Assembly (NCBI GenBank): GCA_018262195.1
Contig: JAGTRS010000019.1
Span: 1 to 64,000, forward strand
Source of the DNA: Pseudomonadota bacterium
GTDB taxonomy: Bacteria > Pseudomonadota > Gammaproteobacteria > Burkholderiales > Rhodocyclaceae
DNA length: 64,000 nucleotides
Direction: 5' to 3'
Both the position numbers and the translations under genes were made by a program. Positions within the stretch are counted from its first letter, which is position 1, and each line of letters opens with the position of its first letter. The notes below the pieces were generated by a model. That model searched no databases, was not told the DNA's origin, and worked only from the letters and a program-made list of their open reading frames with translations. Of the stretch, positions 18,687-27,691 are shown piece after piece.

Positions 18687-18715
18687 AAAAACGGCGGAAA
18701 CAAGTTTCCGCCGTA
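18687..18715 (-). terminator. Hairpin between hcp and tssE (attenuator)
   Basis: On the minus strand ACGGCGGAAAC pairs with GTTTCCGCCGT and is followed by TTTT directly before the tssE ATG. It lies 20 bases after the hcp stop. It could partially terminate hcp transcripts or protect their 3' end, giving more Hcp than baseplate protein. Confidence 0.65.
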
Positions 18716-18734
18716 TTTTTCATAAAACCGACGA

Positions 18735-19256
18735 TCAGGTTAGGCTTGCTTGGTTTGTCGCAAGATTCCACGCACCATCAATGGCACCTTGTGCCGTGCC
18801 ATCGTTGGTCAGTTCCTTATAGGTCCACTTGACAGCTGAATACTTCAACGAGAAGACTTCTTTGGGAATACCTTCTTCAAGCACTGACTGCGAAACCGAT
18901 CCTACTATGGCGTTCTTCAGCTCAATCTTCAAATAGCAATGTCTGGCATTTCCGGTGGAGCTAACGCTGTTTTTTCCACCAAAAGCACGATAGAAAAAGA
19001 TCTCGACGTCATTGATTACTGCCCCCGACGAACAGGCCAGCGAAAGCTTCGGGGAGGCGCTGTCAATATCCTTGGTGAAAATCATTTCGCCGTGCTCAAC
19101 CCGCTCCGCAGTATGCCCACCCGACGATGAGGCAGTGGCTGATTTCGGCTGGCGCATCGTATGTGTCCAGTTGAAAACCTCAACCGTCCCCGGATGCGTC
19201 TTATCACGCGACTCGCCTTTGATTACACCTTTAAAATTGACGTATATATCTTTCAT
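18735..19256 (-). CDS. hcp: T6SS inner tube protein Hcp (TssD)
   Basis: The 173-residue protein starts MKDIYVNFKGVIKGESRDKTHPG and contains the Hcp patterns FNWTHTM, EHGEMIFTKDIDSASPKL and VSLKYSAVKWTYKE-like C-terminal segment. It forms hexameric rings stacked into the secreted tube and can carry small effectors. The ATG at 19256 has AAGGAG upstream, far better than the upstream in-frame alternative at 19289. It is 29 bases after tssC, and a hairpin follows it. Confidence 0.93.
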   Translation of the reverse strand: MKDIYVNFKGVIKGESRDKTHPGTVEVFNWTHTMRQPKSATASSSGGHTAERVEHGEMIFTKDIDSASPKLSLACSSGAVINDVEIFFYRAFGGKNSVSSTGNARHCYLKIELKNAIVGSVSQSVLEEGIPKEVFSLKYSAVKWTYKELTNDGTAQGAIDGAWNLATNQASLT

Positions 19257-19285
19257 TTCGTGCGTTCTCCTTGAGTTAAAAAGTA

Positions 19286-20770
19286 TCAACCGTTACTGGA
19301 CTGTGGCAACTCGGCGACCAGACGCAGAGAGACCGAAAGTTCGTCAAGTTGGAAGTGCGGCCGGATAAACGATACTGCGCGATATACACCAGGACGCCCT
19401 GGCACTTCGCTGACTTCAACCATGGCTTCCCGTAGCGGGTACTGCGCTTTACTTTCCTGCGATGCCGTATCGTCTGCCGTAACATATTGGCTTATCCAGT
19501 TTTGTAGATAAGTCTGGACATTGGCCGCGCTAGCAAAACTGCCGATCTTGTCGCGCATCATCGCCTTCATGTAATGCGCAATGCGGGAAACGGCGAACAT
19601 GTACTGAAGCTGAGCCGACAACGAAGCGTTGGCATTGGCCGAATCCAGATCATATTTTTTCGGCTTTTGCGTCGACTGGGCACCGAAGAAAGCCGCGTAA
19701 TCGGTATTCTTGCAATGAACCAACGGGATAAAGCCGAGATCGCTCAATTCCTTTTCGCGACGATCAGTAATTGCAATTTCTGTCGGGCACTTGAGCGCTA
19801 CTTCCCCATCGTCGGTGCGGAAGGTATGGGTCGGCAGATCCTCGACAAGGCCACCGCCTTCAACACCACGAATCGCCGCACACCAGCCATAATTTTCGAA
19901 GGCTGCGGTCAGACGGCTCGCAAGGGCGAATGCGGCATTGCACCAGAGGTATTTGCCGTGATCGGTGCCGTCCACATCCTCAACGAAATTGAAGCCCTCG
20001 GTGACTTCACCGTCGATCGGGTTGTAAGGGAGGCGACCAAGGAATCGTGGCAGAGCCAGACCAACATAACGTGCATCTTCGGATTCGCGGAAGGACTTCC
20101 ACTTGGCGTATTCGACAGTGTCGAATATCTTTGCCATATCGCGTGGCTTACCTAGGTCAGTGTAGGACTCGAGACCGAACAATTGCGGGGACGCCGCTGA
20201 AATGAAAGGTGCGTGGGCGGCCGCTGCGATGTGCGACATCTGCTCAACGAAAAACATATCTTCCGCCTGGCGTCCCAATTCGAACTGGCCAATCAAAGTA
20301 CCGAATGGCGCGCCACCGAAGGTACCGAACTCTTCCTCATAAACCTTCTTGAAGAGTGCGCTTTGGTCGAAATCGATGGCCGTCTTGAAATCCTTGACCA
20401 GATCACGCTTGGAAGCATTCAGCAGCTTGATTTTCAGTTGTTGCCCGGTCGAGGTCTGCTTGCAGAGATAGTGAAGACCTGTCCAGGCGCTTTCCAGAGC
20501 CTGGAACTCCGGCGCATGCATGACTTCACTGAGCTGCTCGGAAATCAGGCGATCCAGTTCGGCAACCCGTGCGTCGAGCGACGCAGCCAGGTTTTCGGAA
20601 ACGACCACCTCGCCCTCGAGCACCTGATTGACGAGTTCGCTGATGATGTCGCGAGCCCGATGCTTTTCCTGTTCGGATTGGGCGACCTTGCTTTCCGCGA
20701 TGATCTGGTCAAGCAGCCCGGACGACTCCTGGAAGCCTGCACTGTTGGCGACGGCAGCCTGCGCGCTCAT
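19286..20770 (-). CDS. tssC: T6SS sheath large subunit TssC
   Basis: The 494-residue protein has the TssC patterns WTGLHYLCKQTS, AHAPFISAASPQLFG, FNFVEDVDGTDHGKYLWCNA, YMFAVSRIAHYMKAMMRDKIG and a C-terminal LDELSVSLRLVAELP. TssC and TssB form the contractile cytoplasmic sheath. The start overlaps the tssB stop by four bases (ATGA). Confidence 0.96.
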   Translation of the reverse strand: MSAQAAVANSAGFQESSGLLDQIIAESKVAQSEQEKHRARDIISELVNQVLEGEVVVSENLAASLDARVAELDRLISEQLSEVMHAPEFQALESAWTGLHYLCKQTSTGQQLKIKLLNASKRDLVKDFKTAIDFDQSALFKKVYEEEFGTFGGAPFGTLIGQFELGRQAEDMFFVEQMSHIAAAAHAPFISAASPQLFGLESYTDLGKPRDMAKIFDTVEYAKWKSFRESEDARYVGLALPRFLGRLPYNPIDGEVTEGFNFVEDVDGTDHGKYLWCNAAFALASRLTAAFENYGWCAAIRGVEGGGLVEDLPTHTFRTDDGEVALKCPTEIAITDRREKELSDLGFIPLVHCKNTDYAAFFGAQSTQKPKKYDLDSANANASLSAQLQYMFAVSRIAHYMKAMMRDKIGSFASAANVQTYLQNWISQYVTADDTASQESKAQYPLREAMVEVSEVPGRPGVYRAVSFIRPHFQLDELSVSLRLVAELPQSSNG

Positions 20771-21279
20771 TGCTTGTCTCCTTCAGCCTTGACACTGCCC
20801 AGGCTGTTCAATTGCTCGGTGCTATTCAACACGTCGTTCAGCAGATCTTCGAGCTTTTCGTTTCCGGCCAGCTTGTTGCGAAGGTCGGCCAGCTTGGAGC
20901 GGGCTTCCAGCAGCTTGCGCAGTGGTTCGACCTGCTGCACGACAGACTCGGGACGGAAGTCTTCGAACTTCTTGAATTCGAGATCGATGCCGAGTTCGCC
21001 ACCCTCTTCGGACAGGCGATTCTTGACACGATAGGCTGTGCGCGGCGCCATGCCTTCCATTACGTCATCGAAGTTGTCCATATCGACATTGACGAATTTG
21101 CGGTCACGAACCTTGCCCTGATCCAGCTTCGATTGCGCGGCGAAATCGCCGAGAACGCCAACCACAAAGGGAAGCTCCTTGACCTCGATGGCATCGCCGA
21201 TCTCAACGTCATAAGTCAATTGAACGCGCGGGGGGCGCACTTTTTGCAGACGCTTCTGCACACTTTCCTTTTTCGCCAC
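20767..21279 (-). CDS. tssB: T6SS sheath small subunit TssB
   Basis: The 170-residue protein begins (GTG start) MAKKESVQKRLQKVRPPRVQ and contains VQLTYDVEIGDAIEVKELPF and LPFVVGVLGDFA, the TssB hallmarks, plus FNDDVMEG-like and RLSEEGGELGIDLEFK segments. The GTG at 21279 has GGAGG five bases upstream and was chosen over an ATG at 21303. A 78-base gap separates it from the TPR lipoprotein gene upstream. Confidence 0.95.
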   Translation of the reverse strand: MAKKESVQKRLQKVRPPRVQLTYDVEIGDAIEVKELPFVVGVLGDFAAQSKLDQGKVRDRKFVNVDMDNFDDVMEGMAPRTAYRVKNRLSEEGGELGIDLEFKKFEDFRPESVVQQVEPLRKLLEARSKLADLRNKLAGNEKLEDLLNDVLNSTEQLNSLGSVKAEGDKQ

Positions 21280-21357
21280 AAAAACCTCCGGGTGAGAAAT
21301 CAAAAACTTGTCAGGAACATCCGCTGATTACCGATGTTTCCGAATAAATAAGAAAAA

Positions 21358-21981
21358 TTACTTCAAGGCACCGAACGGGTTTCCGCCACCGCCCGAGGAA
21401 GGAGCACCTCCCGAAACCGGCTGCGCGCCAGTTGCCGGCGCAGCCGCAGGCTTGGGCCGATACACCGGCGCAGGCTTCTTTTTCTTGGGGTCGTCAATTA
21501 CCGGCGGAACCAACACTTCCTCACCGAGGGTTTCGCGCATGACCTTGGCCAAACCCAATGCATCTGGACGCGCATCGCCCTTCAGTTCGACATCGTTCTT
21601 GAGGTCGTTCAGGGACTTCGCCGCCACACGCAGGCCGGAAACAGCGCGAATCGTCTTCGCCTGGCGGTCGGTCGCATCGCGCTGAATCACTTCCTCGGCG
21701 GCCACGATGGCCTGTGCATAGTTTTCGGCGCCAAAGTGGACCTTTGCCATCTTCAACCAGGGCTCTTTTCGCCCCGGATTCTTGGCTGCAAGATCGTTCA
21801 GAATCTTGACAGCTTCATCCTGCTTACCCTTATCGACCAGCGAATCGACGTTTACGCTGGATTGGGTCATTAGTGAAGAAAACTCTTCTTGAGATAACGG
21901 AACATTTTTCGTTGCGCATCCGGAAAGCACTGCCGAAACACAGAGCATCAGGAGCAATGAACGCGATTTATACGACAACAT
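21358..21981 (-). CDS. TPR-repeat lipoprotein heading the tssBC operon
   Basis: The 207-residue protein starts MLSYKSRSLLLMLCVSAVLSGC with a clear lipobox. Residues about 45-115 contain helical TPR-like repeats (DKGKQDEAVKILNDLAAKNP, GAENYAQAIVAAEEVIQRD). The C-terminal third is Pro/Ala/Gly-rich (KKKKPAPVYRPKPAAAPA) and could span periplasmic space. It leads the operon upstream of tssB and diverges from the tssJ lipoprotein gene. An accessory role in membrane complex placement is inference. Confidence 0.75.
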   Translation of the reverse strand: MLSYKSRSLLLMLCVSAVLSGCATKNVPLSQEEFSSLMTQSSVNVDSLVDKGKQDEAVKILNDLAAKNPGRKEPWLKMAKVHFGAENYAQAIVAAEEVIQRDATDRQAKTIRAVSGLRVAAKSLNDLKNDVELKGDARPDALGLAKVMRETLGEEVLVPPVIDDPKKKKPAPVYRPKPAAAPATGAQPVSGGAPSSGGGGNPFGALK

Positions 21982-22142
21982 CAACTATCCTCTACTATGC
22001 CAAACAGCATACATAATGCTATTTGATTTGCCATGACGAATGGGCGATAGTACATTAACGCCTTCGAATTTATCAACATAGACATGTAAATCAATGTTTG
22101 TTTTTTGTATGTGTTGATACAGGTCAACAAAGTTGATATTTA
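21982..22142. promoter_or_regulatory. Divergent regulatory region between the two T6SS operons
   Basis: This 161-base AT-rich interval separates the tssB operon (minus) from tssJKL (plus). It contains an inverted repeat TGTTGA, six bases, TCAACA at 22112-22129, and an inverted pair TATCAACA (22071-22078) and TGTTGATA (22112-22119). These are candidate operator sites. No confident sigma-70 or sigma-54 promoter was identified by eye. Confidence 0.5.
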
Positions 22143-22781
22143 ATGACATTCAGGAAATTTAACAATAAAAATAAGAACAACAAACCGTTGTTTTTATTGT
22201 CATTATTCACCGCGCTATTAAGCGGGTGCGCACAACTATCTGCAGTTCAGCTGGCAGGAACAGCCGTTGGCTTGGTGCTGGAAGCCACGGGCGTGACCAA
22301 GAAAGAAAACCAGGATCCAAGCAAGATCACCCGGGACCTGAATATCAAGATCTACGCTGGAAACCAGTTGAATCTCACGACATCGGGCAAATCGCTTTCA
22401 TTGGTGACAAAAATTTACGTGCTCAGGGCGACCGACAAATACAAGGACATGACTTACCAGCAGATCACGACCGGCGAGGCCGAGAAGGAAGCGCTGGGGG
22501 AGGAACTGGTGTCTTCCAAGGAAATAGTCCTGCTGCCGGGCAAGGCCTATGACATCAACCTGAAGGTTCCCGGAGACGCAACGGCCATCGGTGTCGTCGG
22601 CATGTTCCGTGCGCCGTATCAGACCCGCTGGAAGCTCGCCTTCGACAACAAACTTTCTTTCGACAATGGCATCACCATCGGCGCCCACGCCTGCGCCTTC
22701 AACGCAACCAAGGGATCGCTGATCGAAGACATCAGCCCCGAGGCTTTCCGCTCGCTCGTCGGCATTCAATGCAACTCGTAA
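22143..22781 (+). CDS. tssJ: T6SS outer-membrane lipoprotein TssJ
   Basis: The 212-residue protein has a lipoprotein signal ending LLSGC (cysteine near 29), an asparagine/lysine-rich N-terminal stretch, and a TssJ-type beta sandwich (LNIKIYAGNQLNLTTSGKSL, VTKIYVLRATDKYKDM, LLPGKAYDINLKVPGDATAI, GVVGMFRAP). TssJ anchors TssM to the outer membrane. It is the first gene of the plus-strand operon tssJ-K-L-vgrG2. Confidence 0.92.
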   Translation: MTFRKFNNKNKNNKPLFLLSLFTALLSGCAQLSAVQLAGTAVGLVLEATGVTKKENQDPSKITRDLNIKIYAGNQLNLTTSGKSLSLVTKIYVLRATDKYKDMTYQQITTGEAEKEALGEELVSSKEIVLLPGKAYDINLKVPGDATAIGVVGMFRAPYQTRWKLAFDNKLSFDNGITIGAHACAFNATKGSLIEDISPEAFRSLVGIQCNS

Positions 22782-22794
22782 ACCAGCCCATTTG

Positions 22795-24138
22795 ATGAAC
22801 ACTGCCAAGACACTCTGGGGCGAAGGCCTCTTTTTGCGCCCACAGCATTTCCAGCAGCAGGATTTCCATGCAGACGCCATGATTCGGCGCTCCCAACTGC
22901 TGGCCAATCCTTTTGCCTGGGGAATTCGCGACCTTGACATCGATGTCGATTCGCTCAAGAACGGCATCCTGCGCTTCAACCGGGTCGCTGCCGTTTTTCC
23001 GAACGGGGACTATTTCAGCGCGCCGGACACCGATCAACTCCCCTCCCCGCTGCCGCTCGACTCGGCGGTCAGCGAGGATGGGGCCACGGAATTCTTTCTG
23101 GCGCTTAACCACCTGAACCCGCATGGCGGCAACTGTGTCGACTCGCAGACCGAGTCCAGCCAGGCCCGATTTCTCATTGTCCCCAGGCCGAGCACCGACC
23201 TTTTTACCGATGCAGCCGAGGCGGACATTGCCACGCTGAGCCAGATCGCCTATCTCAAATCGGCCAACGACAATCGCGACCAGTTTCTGACCTTGCCGAT
23301 CGTTCGCATTCGCCGCACCTCGAGCAACGGTTACGAAATCGATGGCAACTTCGTCCCGCCATCAATCAGCCTGCGCGCCGCACCGCCCATCCTTGCCCTG
23401 TTGCGCCGCCAGATCGACGCGCTCCTGGCCAAGGTCGATGCGCTCTACGGTTTCCACCGGGAGCCATCGAAGAACGTGATCGAGTTTCGCTCCGGCGACA
23501 TTGCTTCGTTCTGGTTGCTGCACACGGCGAGTAGCGCATGCGCTGCACTCACCCATTTTTTCCGCAATCCGGAAAACTCGCCGGAACGCCTTTTCCACGA
23601 GCTGCTGCGCCTGGCCGGCGGACTGATGACGTTCTCAAAAAGCTACTCGCTCAACGATCTGCCGAGCTACGACCATCTGTCCCCTGGCCCCGGTTTTCAG
23701 CGCCTCGAACAGATACTGCGCGACCTTCTGGATACGGTGATCTCGACCCGGTTTTTCGCCATTTCGCTCAGCCAGCCGAAGCCGGCCTTTTATGCCGGCC
23801 ACCTTGATTCCGAGAAGATCAACAGCGACACGGCCTTCTACCTGTCGATTACGGCGGCACACCAGCAGTCCGAGATCATCGAGTCTGTCCCGCTTCGCCT
23901 CAAGATCGGTGCGCCGGACGATGTCGAAAAACTCGTCCTCTCCGCCATGTCCGGCGTTCGCCTGACGCACGCATCGCAAGTACCTGCCGCCATTCCGGTG
24001 CGTCCCGGCGCCTCCTATTTTGCGCTGGATGCGCATGGCCCGCTTTATGAACGCATGCTGAAAGCCCAGTCCATCATGATTTACGCCCCGGAAAGCTACC
24101 GGGATCTCTCACTTGAATTGATTGCCGTCACGCCATGA
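22795..24138 (+). CDS. tssK: T6SS baseplate-membrane connector TssK
   Basis: The 447-residue protein starts MNTAKTLWGEGLFLRPQHFQ, the characteristic TssK N-terminus, and ends with the receptor-like domain (PVRPGASYFALDAHGPLYER and IMIYAPESYRDLSLELIAV). TssK trimers link the baseplate wedges to TssL/TssM. The ATG at 22795 was used; an in-frame TTG precedes it. The stop overlaps the tssL start by four bases. Confidence 0.95.
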   Translation: MNTAKTLWGEGLFLRPQHFQQQDFHADAMIRRSQLLANPFAWGIRDLDIDVDSLKNGILRFNRVAAVFPNGDYFSAPDTDQLPSPLPLDSAVSEDGATEFFLALNHLNPHGGNCVDSQTESSQARFLIVPRPSTDLFTDAAEADIATLSQIAYLKSANDNRDQFLTLPIVRIRRTSSNGYEIDGNFVPPSISLRAAPPILALLRRQIDALLAKVDALYGFHREPSKNVIEFRSGDIASFWLLHTASSACAALTHFFRNPENSPERLFHELLRLAGGLMTFSKSYSLNDLPSYDHLSPGPGFQRLEQILRDLLDTVISTRFFAISLSQPKPAFYAGHLDSEKINSDTAFYLSITAAHQQSEIIESVPLRLKIGAPDDVEKLVLSAMSGVRLTHASQVPAAIPVRPGASYFALDAHGPLYERMLKAQSIMIYAPESYRDLSLELIAVTP

Positions 24139-24908
24139 GTACCGCACCCAGCCTGTTTTCCGTTGCCCCCAGCCACATTACCGAGGAATCGGCCCTCGAC
24201 CGCCCGGCAAAAAGCCTGGTCGACTTGTTGTACGACGGTTTCTACATGCTCATCCTGCTCAAGAACCGGAGCACGCCCAAGAACCCGGAAGAGTTCTCGG
24301 CCAACATTCAGAAGTTTCTCGACCAGTTCGAGAAGGCCGCGCGAAAGCATCACTTCGCAGCAGAAGACATTTATGACGCGAAATACGCCTTTTGCGCGGC
24401 CATCGACGAATCCGTCCTGTCTTCGCGCATGAACATTCGCGATGCCTGGGAACGGCGACCGCTGCAACTGATCCTGTTTGGCGACCAACTGGCCGGCGAG
24501 CATTTCTTTGACCGCCTGGAAACCGCGCGCAACGGCGCAGCGGGTCGAATCAACGCGCTGGAAGTCTTCCACATGTGCCTTCTCCTGGGCTTCAAGGGTC
24601 GTTATTTGCTCGAAGGGCCGGAGAAACTCAAGTACCTCACCCAGCAACTCGGAGAACAGATCGCGCACATCAAGGGCAAGGCCGCGCCGTTCGCGCCGCA
24701 CTGGGCCGCGCCAGACAGTATCTCGAACGCCATCAACCGCGACATCCCGCTGTGGATCATGGCATCCATCCTCGCCTTCCTTGGTTTGCTTGCCTATGTC
24801 GGCCTCGACTGGCATGCCGCAAGAACGGTCGATCAAACCCTGTCGCCGTTCAAAAACATCGTGCAGCTCGCGCCCCGAGCCCCCACCCTGACCATCACCC
24901 TGCCCTGA
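24135..24908 (+). CDS. tssL: T6SS inner-membrane protein TssL (DotU-like)
   Basis: The 257-residue protein has the DotU fold (SLVDLLYDGFYMLILLKN, YDAKYAFCAAIDESVL, HFFDRLETA, LEVFHMCLLLGFKGRY) and a single C-terminal membrane helix (about residues 210-230, IMASILAFLGLLAYVGL). There is no OmpA-like peptidoglycan-binding extension; a separate BON-OmpA protein at 39524 may supply that role. It overlaps tssK by ATGA and is followed after 13 bases by vgrG2. Confidence 0.93.
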   Translation: MSTAPSLFSVAPSHITEESALDRPAKSLVDLLYDGFYMLILLKNRSTPKNPEEFSANIQKFLDQFEKAARKHHFAAEDIYDAKYAFCAAIDESVLSSRMNIRDAWERRPLQLILFGDQLAGEHFFDRLETARNGAAGRINALEVFHMCLLLGFKGRYLLEGPEKLKYLTQQLGEQIAHIKGKAAPFAPHWAAPDSISNAINRDIPLWIMASILAFLGLLAYVGLDWHAARTVDQTLSPFKNIVQLAPRAPTLTITLP

Positions 24909-24921
24909 GCGGCTGCCCCCT

Positions 24922-27684
24922 ATGCTGCAATCCCTCCTCGACTCCCTTTTCACCCAGCATGCCCGCCTGCTGGAGATCAAGACGCCGCTGGCCGATGCGG
25001 CCCTGATGGTCGAACGTTTTCAGGGTCGTGAAGGGGTGTCCGAATCCTTTCGCTTTGAAATCGACTGCGTATCGACCAATGCCTACTTCGATCTCAAGCC
25101 GCTGATCGGCGAAGAGGTCACCCTGCGCCTCCTCCAGGCCGACGGCAGCAAGCGCAGCTGGCATGGCTATGTCACCCAGGCCATGCAACTCGGCGCCGAC
25201 GGGGGACTGGCGCGCTATCGGCTCATCGTCGAATCCTTTCTCGCCTTTCTCGGGCAGCGTCGCGACTGTTATCTGTTCCAGAACAAGACGGTGGTCGACA
25301 TCATCGGCCAGATTCTCACGGACTATCCGGAGGCCAACTGGAAGAACAGCGTCACCCAGCCTTTGCGCACTTACAGCATCGCCACCCAGTACCGCGAAAC
25401 CGATCTCGATTTCATTCGGCGCCTGCTCGCCGAGGAAGGTTTGTCCTTCCGTTTCGAACACGACCAGTCGGCTTCAGCCGGTGACAATGCCCAGCATGCC
25501 CGGCATCAGTTCATCGTCTTCGATGCCCAGGCCGAACTCCCGGCCGGCGCCCAGCCGACCTTGCGCTTTCACCGCAACAACGCGACCGAAGCCACCGACA
25601 CGGTTCAGGCCTGGCATGAGGTTCATGCGGTTCAACCCAATGCGCTATCTCTCGCCGGCTGGGACTACAAGACCCTGGTCGCCACCGGGGCCGAGGCCAG
25701 CAGTTCCCGCCAGGCACCGGCGGTGCCGCGTCTGGAAGTCCACGATGCGGCGCGCCCTTATCGTTTCGAGAACGATGAGGCTGCCCGCCTGCGCACCGAT
25801 CTGGCGCTGGCCGCCCATGAGGGCGCGTATCGGCGTTTTCGGGGTGAAAGTACGGTTCGCCAGCTGGCCGAAGGCACCGTTGTCACGCTAAGCCAGCACA
25901 CGGCCTATGTGGGTGACGATACGCGCTTCAGCATCGTCTCGGTCGAGCATCATGGCGCCAACAATCTGGGGGCCCAGGCGGCCGAGTTGCTGGGCAGCAC
26001 GGATGTTGAATCCGGCACCTATTTCAACCATTGCCTGGCCCAGCCAGCCGCCTTGCCGCAGGTACCGCATCTGCTCCCCAAGCCGCCGGCCCGGCCGCAG
26101 GTGGCCTTGGTGGTCGGTTTGCCCGATAGCGTGCTGACGACCGAGCGCGACCATCGCATCAAGATCCAGTTTCCCTGGCAACGCGGCGAATCCCCCGCCG
26201 CCGGTGGTCTTGCCGAATCCGGTCCGGCCGGCCGAAACACGGGCAAGTCGGGCAATGCCCCGGGCAACGATCAGTCCGGTACCTGGGTCCGGGTGGCCGA
26301 ATGGCAGGCCGGACCGAATTGGGGGAGTCATTTCCTGCCGCGGATCGGGACGGAAGTCCTGATCGATTTTCTGGATGGCGATATCGACCGTCCGGTCATC
26401 GTCGGCCAGAGCTACAACGGGGCTGATCTGCCACCCTTCTCGGCCGGCCATGAGGCATCGGCCAATCATCCCGGGGTGCTCTCGGGCTGGATGAGTCACA
26501 ACCATGAGGCGGGGTTCAATCAGTGGGTGGTGGATGATGCGCCGGGGCAGTTGCGCAGCCGTCTGGCGACGTCGGAGAACGCCAGCCAGTTGGGGCTGGG
26601 TCATCTGATTCATCAGGCGCCCGATTCAGCGACGCGCGGCAGTTGGCGCGGCAGCGGTTTTGAGTTGAGAACCGATGCCTGGCTGGCGGTACGCGCCGGC
26701 GAAGGCATCCTGATTTCAGCGACGGCCCGGCCCAACGGCCAGAGCACACAGATGGACGTGGCCGAGGCGGTGAGCCAGTTGAAGGCCGCCGAGGAAACGG
26801 CCAAGGCGCTGTCCGATGCGGCAGGCCAGCAACAGGCCTTGCCTTTGAAGGCCAATACCGCCCTCAAGGATTTGATCTCGACGGTCGACCCGAAACAGGA
26901 CGGGAAATTCGACGGCTCGGTCGGCGGGCAGACCGCGAAGAAGGCTCAACCGGGCAGCCGGGAGGCCGGTGAACCGACGGAGCGTTTTGCGAAACCGGTC
27001 TTGTTCATGGAGGCACCGTCCGATATCGGCCTGACTTCCCCGGCCAGTACGCTGCTTTACGCCGGTCAGCACCTGCATGCGACGGTGCAGCAGGATCTGC
27101 ATCTGGCCAGCGCGCATACGCTGGCCACGGCCGTCGGCAAGGGTGCCAGCTGGTTCAGCCACAGTGGCGGCATCAAGAGCATCGCCGAGGCCGGAACCCA
27201 CACCATCCAGGCGAATACCGACGCGCTGGAAATCCTTGCCGATCAGTCGATCACGGTGACGAGTTCGAATGACGAGATCCATATCCTGGCCAAGGAGAAA
27301 ATCGTGCTCCAGGGCGGGCAGTCATCCGTCACGCTGGAGGGCTCAAACATCACCTTCGCCTGCCCTGGAACGTTCTCGGTCAAGGGGAGCGGGCAGGCGT
27401 TTACCGGGCCAGGGAGTAGCCCGGCTAATTTGGAGGGGTTGCCGGAGGGGAAGGTCGACATGACAACCAATACCTTGATCGAAAGCGCAGGAAAACAATA
27501 TGACGAACAATATTTGCTGTCAGACGGCAATGGCGCTCCTTTGGCAAACACCTACTACACAGCGAAATTTCCAAATGGAAATATATTTCGCGGCGAAACA
27601 GATGCTGCTGGTTACACGAAACGCTTTTTTACCGGCAACGTCGAAACGATTGAAATATACCTTGGACATCTAAAACAGGTCTAA
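24922..27684 (+). CDS. vgrG: T6SS spike protein VgrG2 with AT-rich C-terminal tail
   Basis: The 920-residue VgrG has a gp27-like hub (LARYRLIVESFLAFLGQRRD, FIRRLLAEEGLSFRFEHD), an OB-fold (HRIKIQFPWQRG near 408) and a DUF2345/needle region. The last about 75 residues (after 27450) switch to AT-rich codons and form a small TTR-like tail (YLLSDGNGAPLANTYYTAKF, ETDAAGYTKRF). The lysozyme gene that follows shares this AT-rich composition, so the tail and effector were probably acquired together and the tail may be the docking site. Confidence 0.93.
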   Translation: MLQSLLDSLFTQHARLLEIKTPLADAALMVERFQGREGVSESFRFEIDCVSTNAYFDLKPLIGEEVTLRLLQADGSKRSWHGYVTQAMQLGADGGLARYRLIVESFLAFLGQRRDCYLFQNKTVVDIIGQILTDYPEANWKNSVTQPLRTYSIATQYRETDLDFIRRLLAEEGLSFRFEHDQSASAGDNAQHARHQFIVFDAQAELPAGAQPTLRFHRNNATEATDTVQAWHEVHAVQPNALSLAGWDYKTLVATGAEASSSRQAPAVPRLEVHDAARPYRFENDEAARLRTDLALAAHEGAYRRFRGESTVRQLAEGTVVTLSQHTAYVGDDTRFSIVSVEHHGANNLGAQAAELLGSTDVESGTYFNHCLAQPAALPQVPHLLPKPPARPQVALVVGLPDSVLTTERDHRIKIQFPWQRGESPAAGGLAESGPAGRNTGKSGNAPGNDQSGTWVRVAEWQAGPNWGSHFLPRIGTEVLIDFLDGDIDRPVIVGQSYNGADLPPFSAGHEASANHPGVLSGWMSHNHEAGFNQWVVDDAPGQLRSRLATSENASQLGLGHLIHQAPDSATRGSWRGSGFELRTDAWLAVRAGEGILISATARPNGQSTQMDVAEAVSQLKAAEETAKALSDAAGQQQALPLKANTALKDLISTVDPKQDGKFDGSVGGQTAKKAQPGSREAGEPTERFAKPVLFMEAPSDIGLTSPASTLLYAGQHLHATVQQDLHLASAHTLATAVGKGASWFSHSGGIKSIAEAGTHTIQANTDALEILADQSITVTSSNDEIHILAKEKIVLQGGQSSVTLEGSNITFACPGTFSVKGSGQAFTGPGSSPANLEGLPEGKVDMTTNTLIESAGKQYDEQYLLSDGNGAPLANTYYTAKFPNGNIFRGETDAAGYTKRFFTGNVETIEIYLGHLKQV

Positions 27685-27691
27685 AAATATA

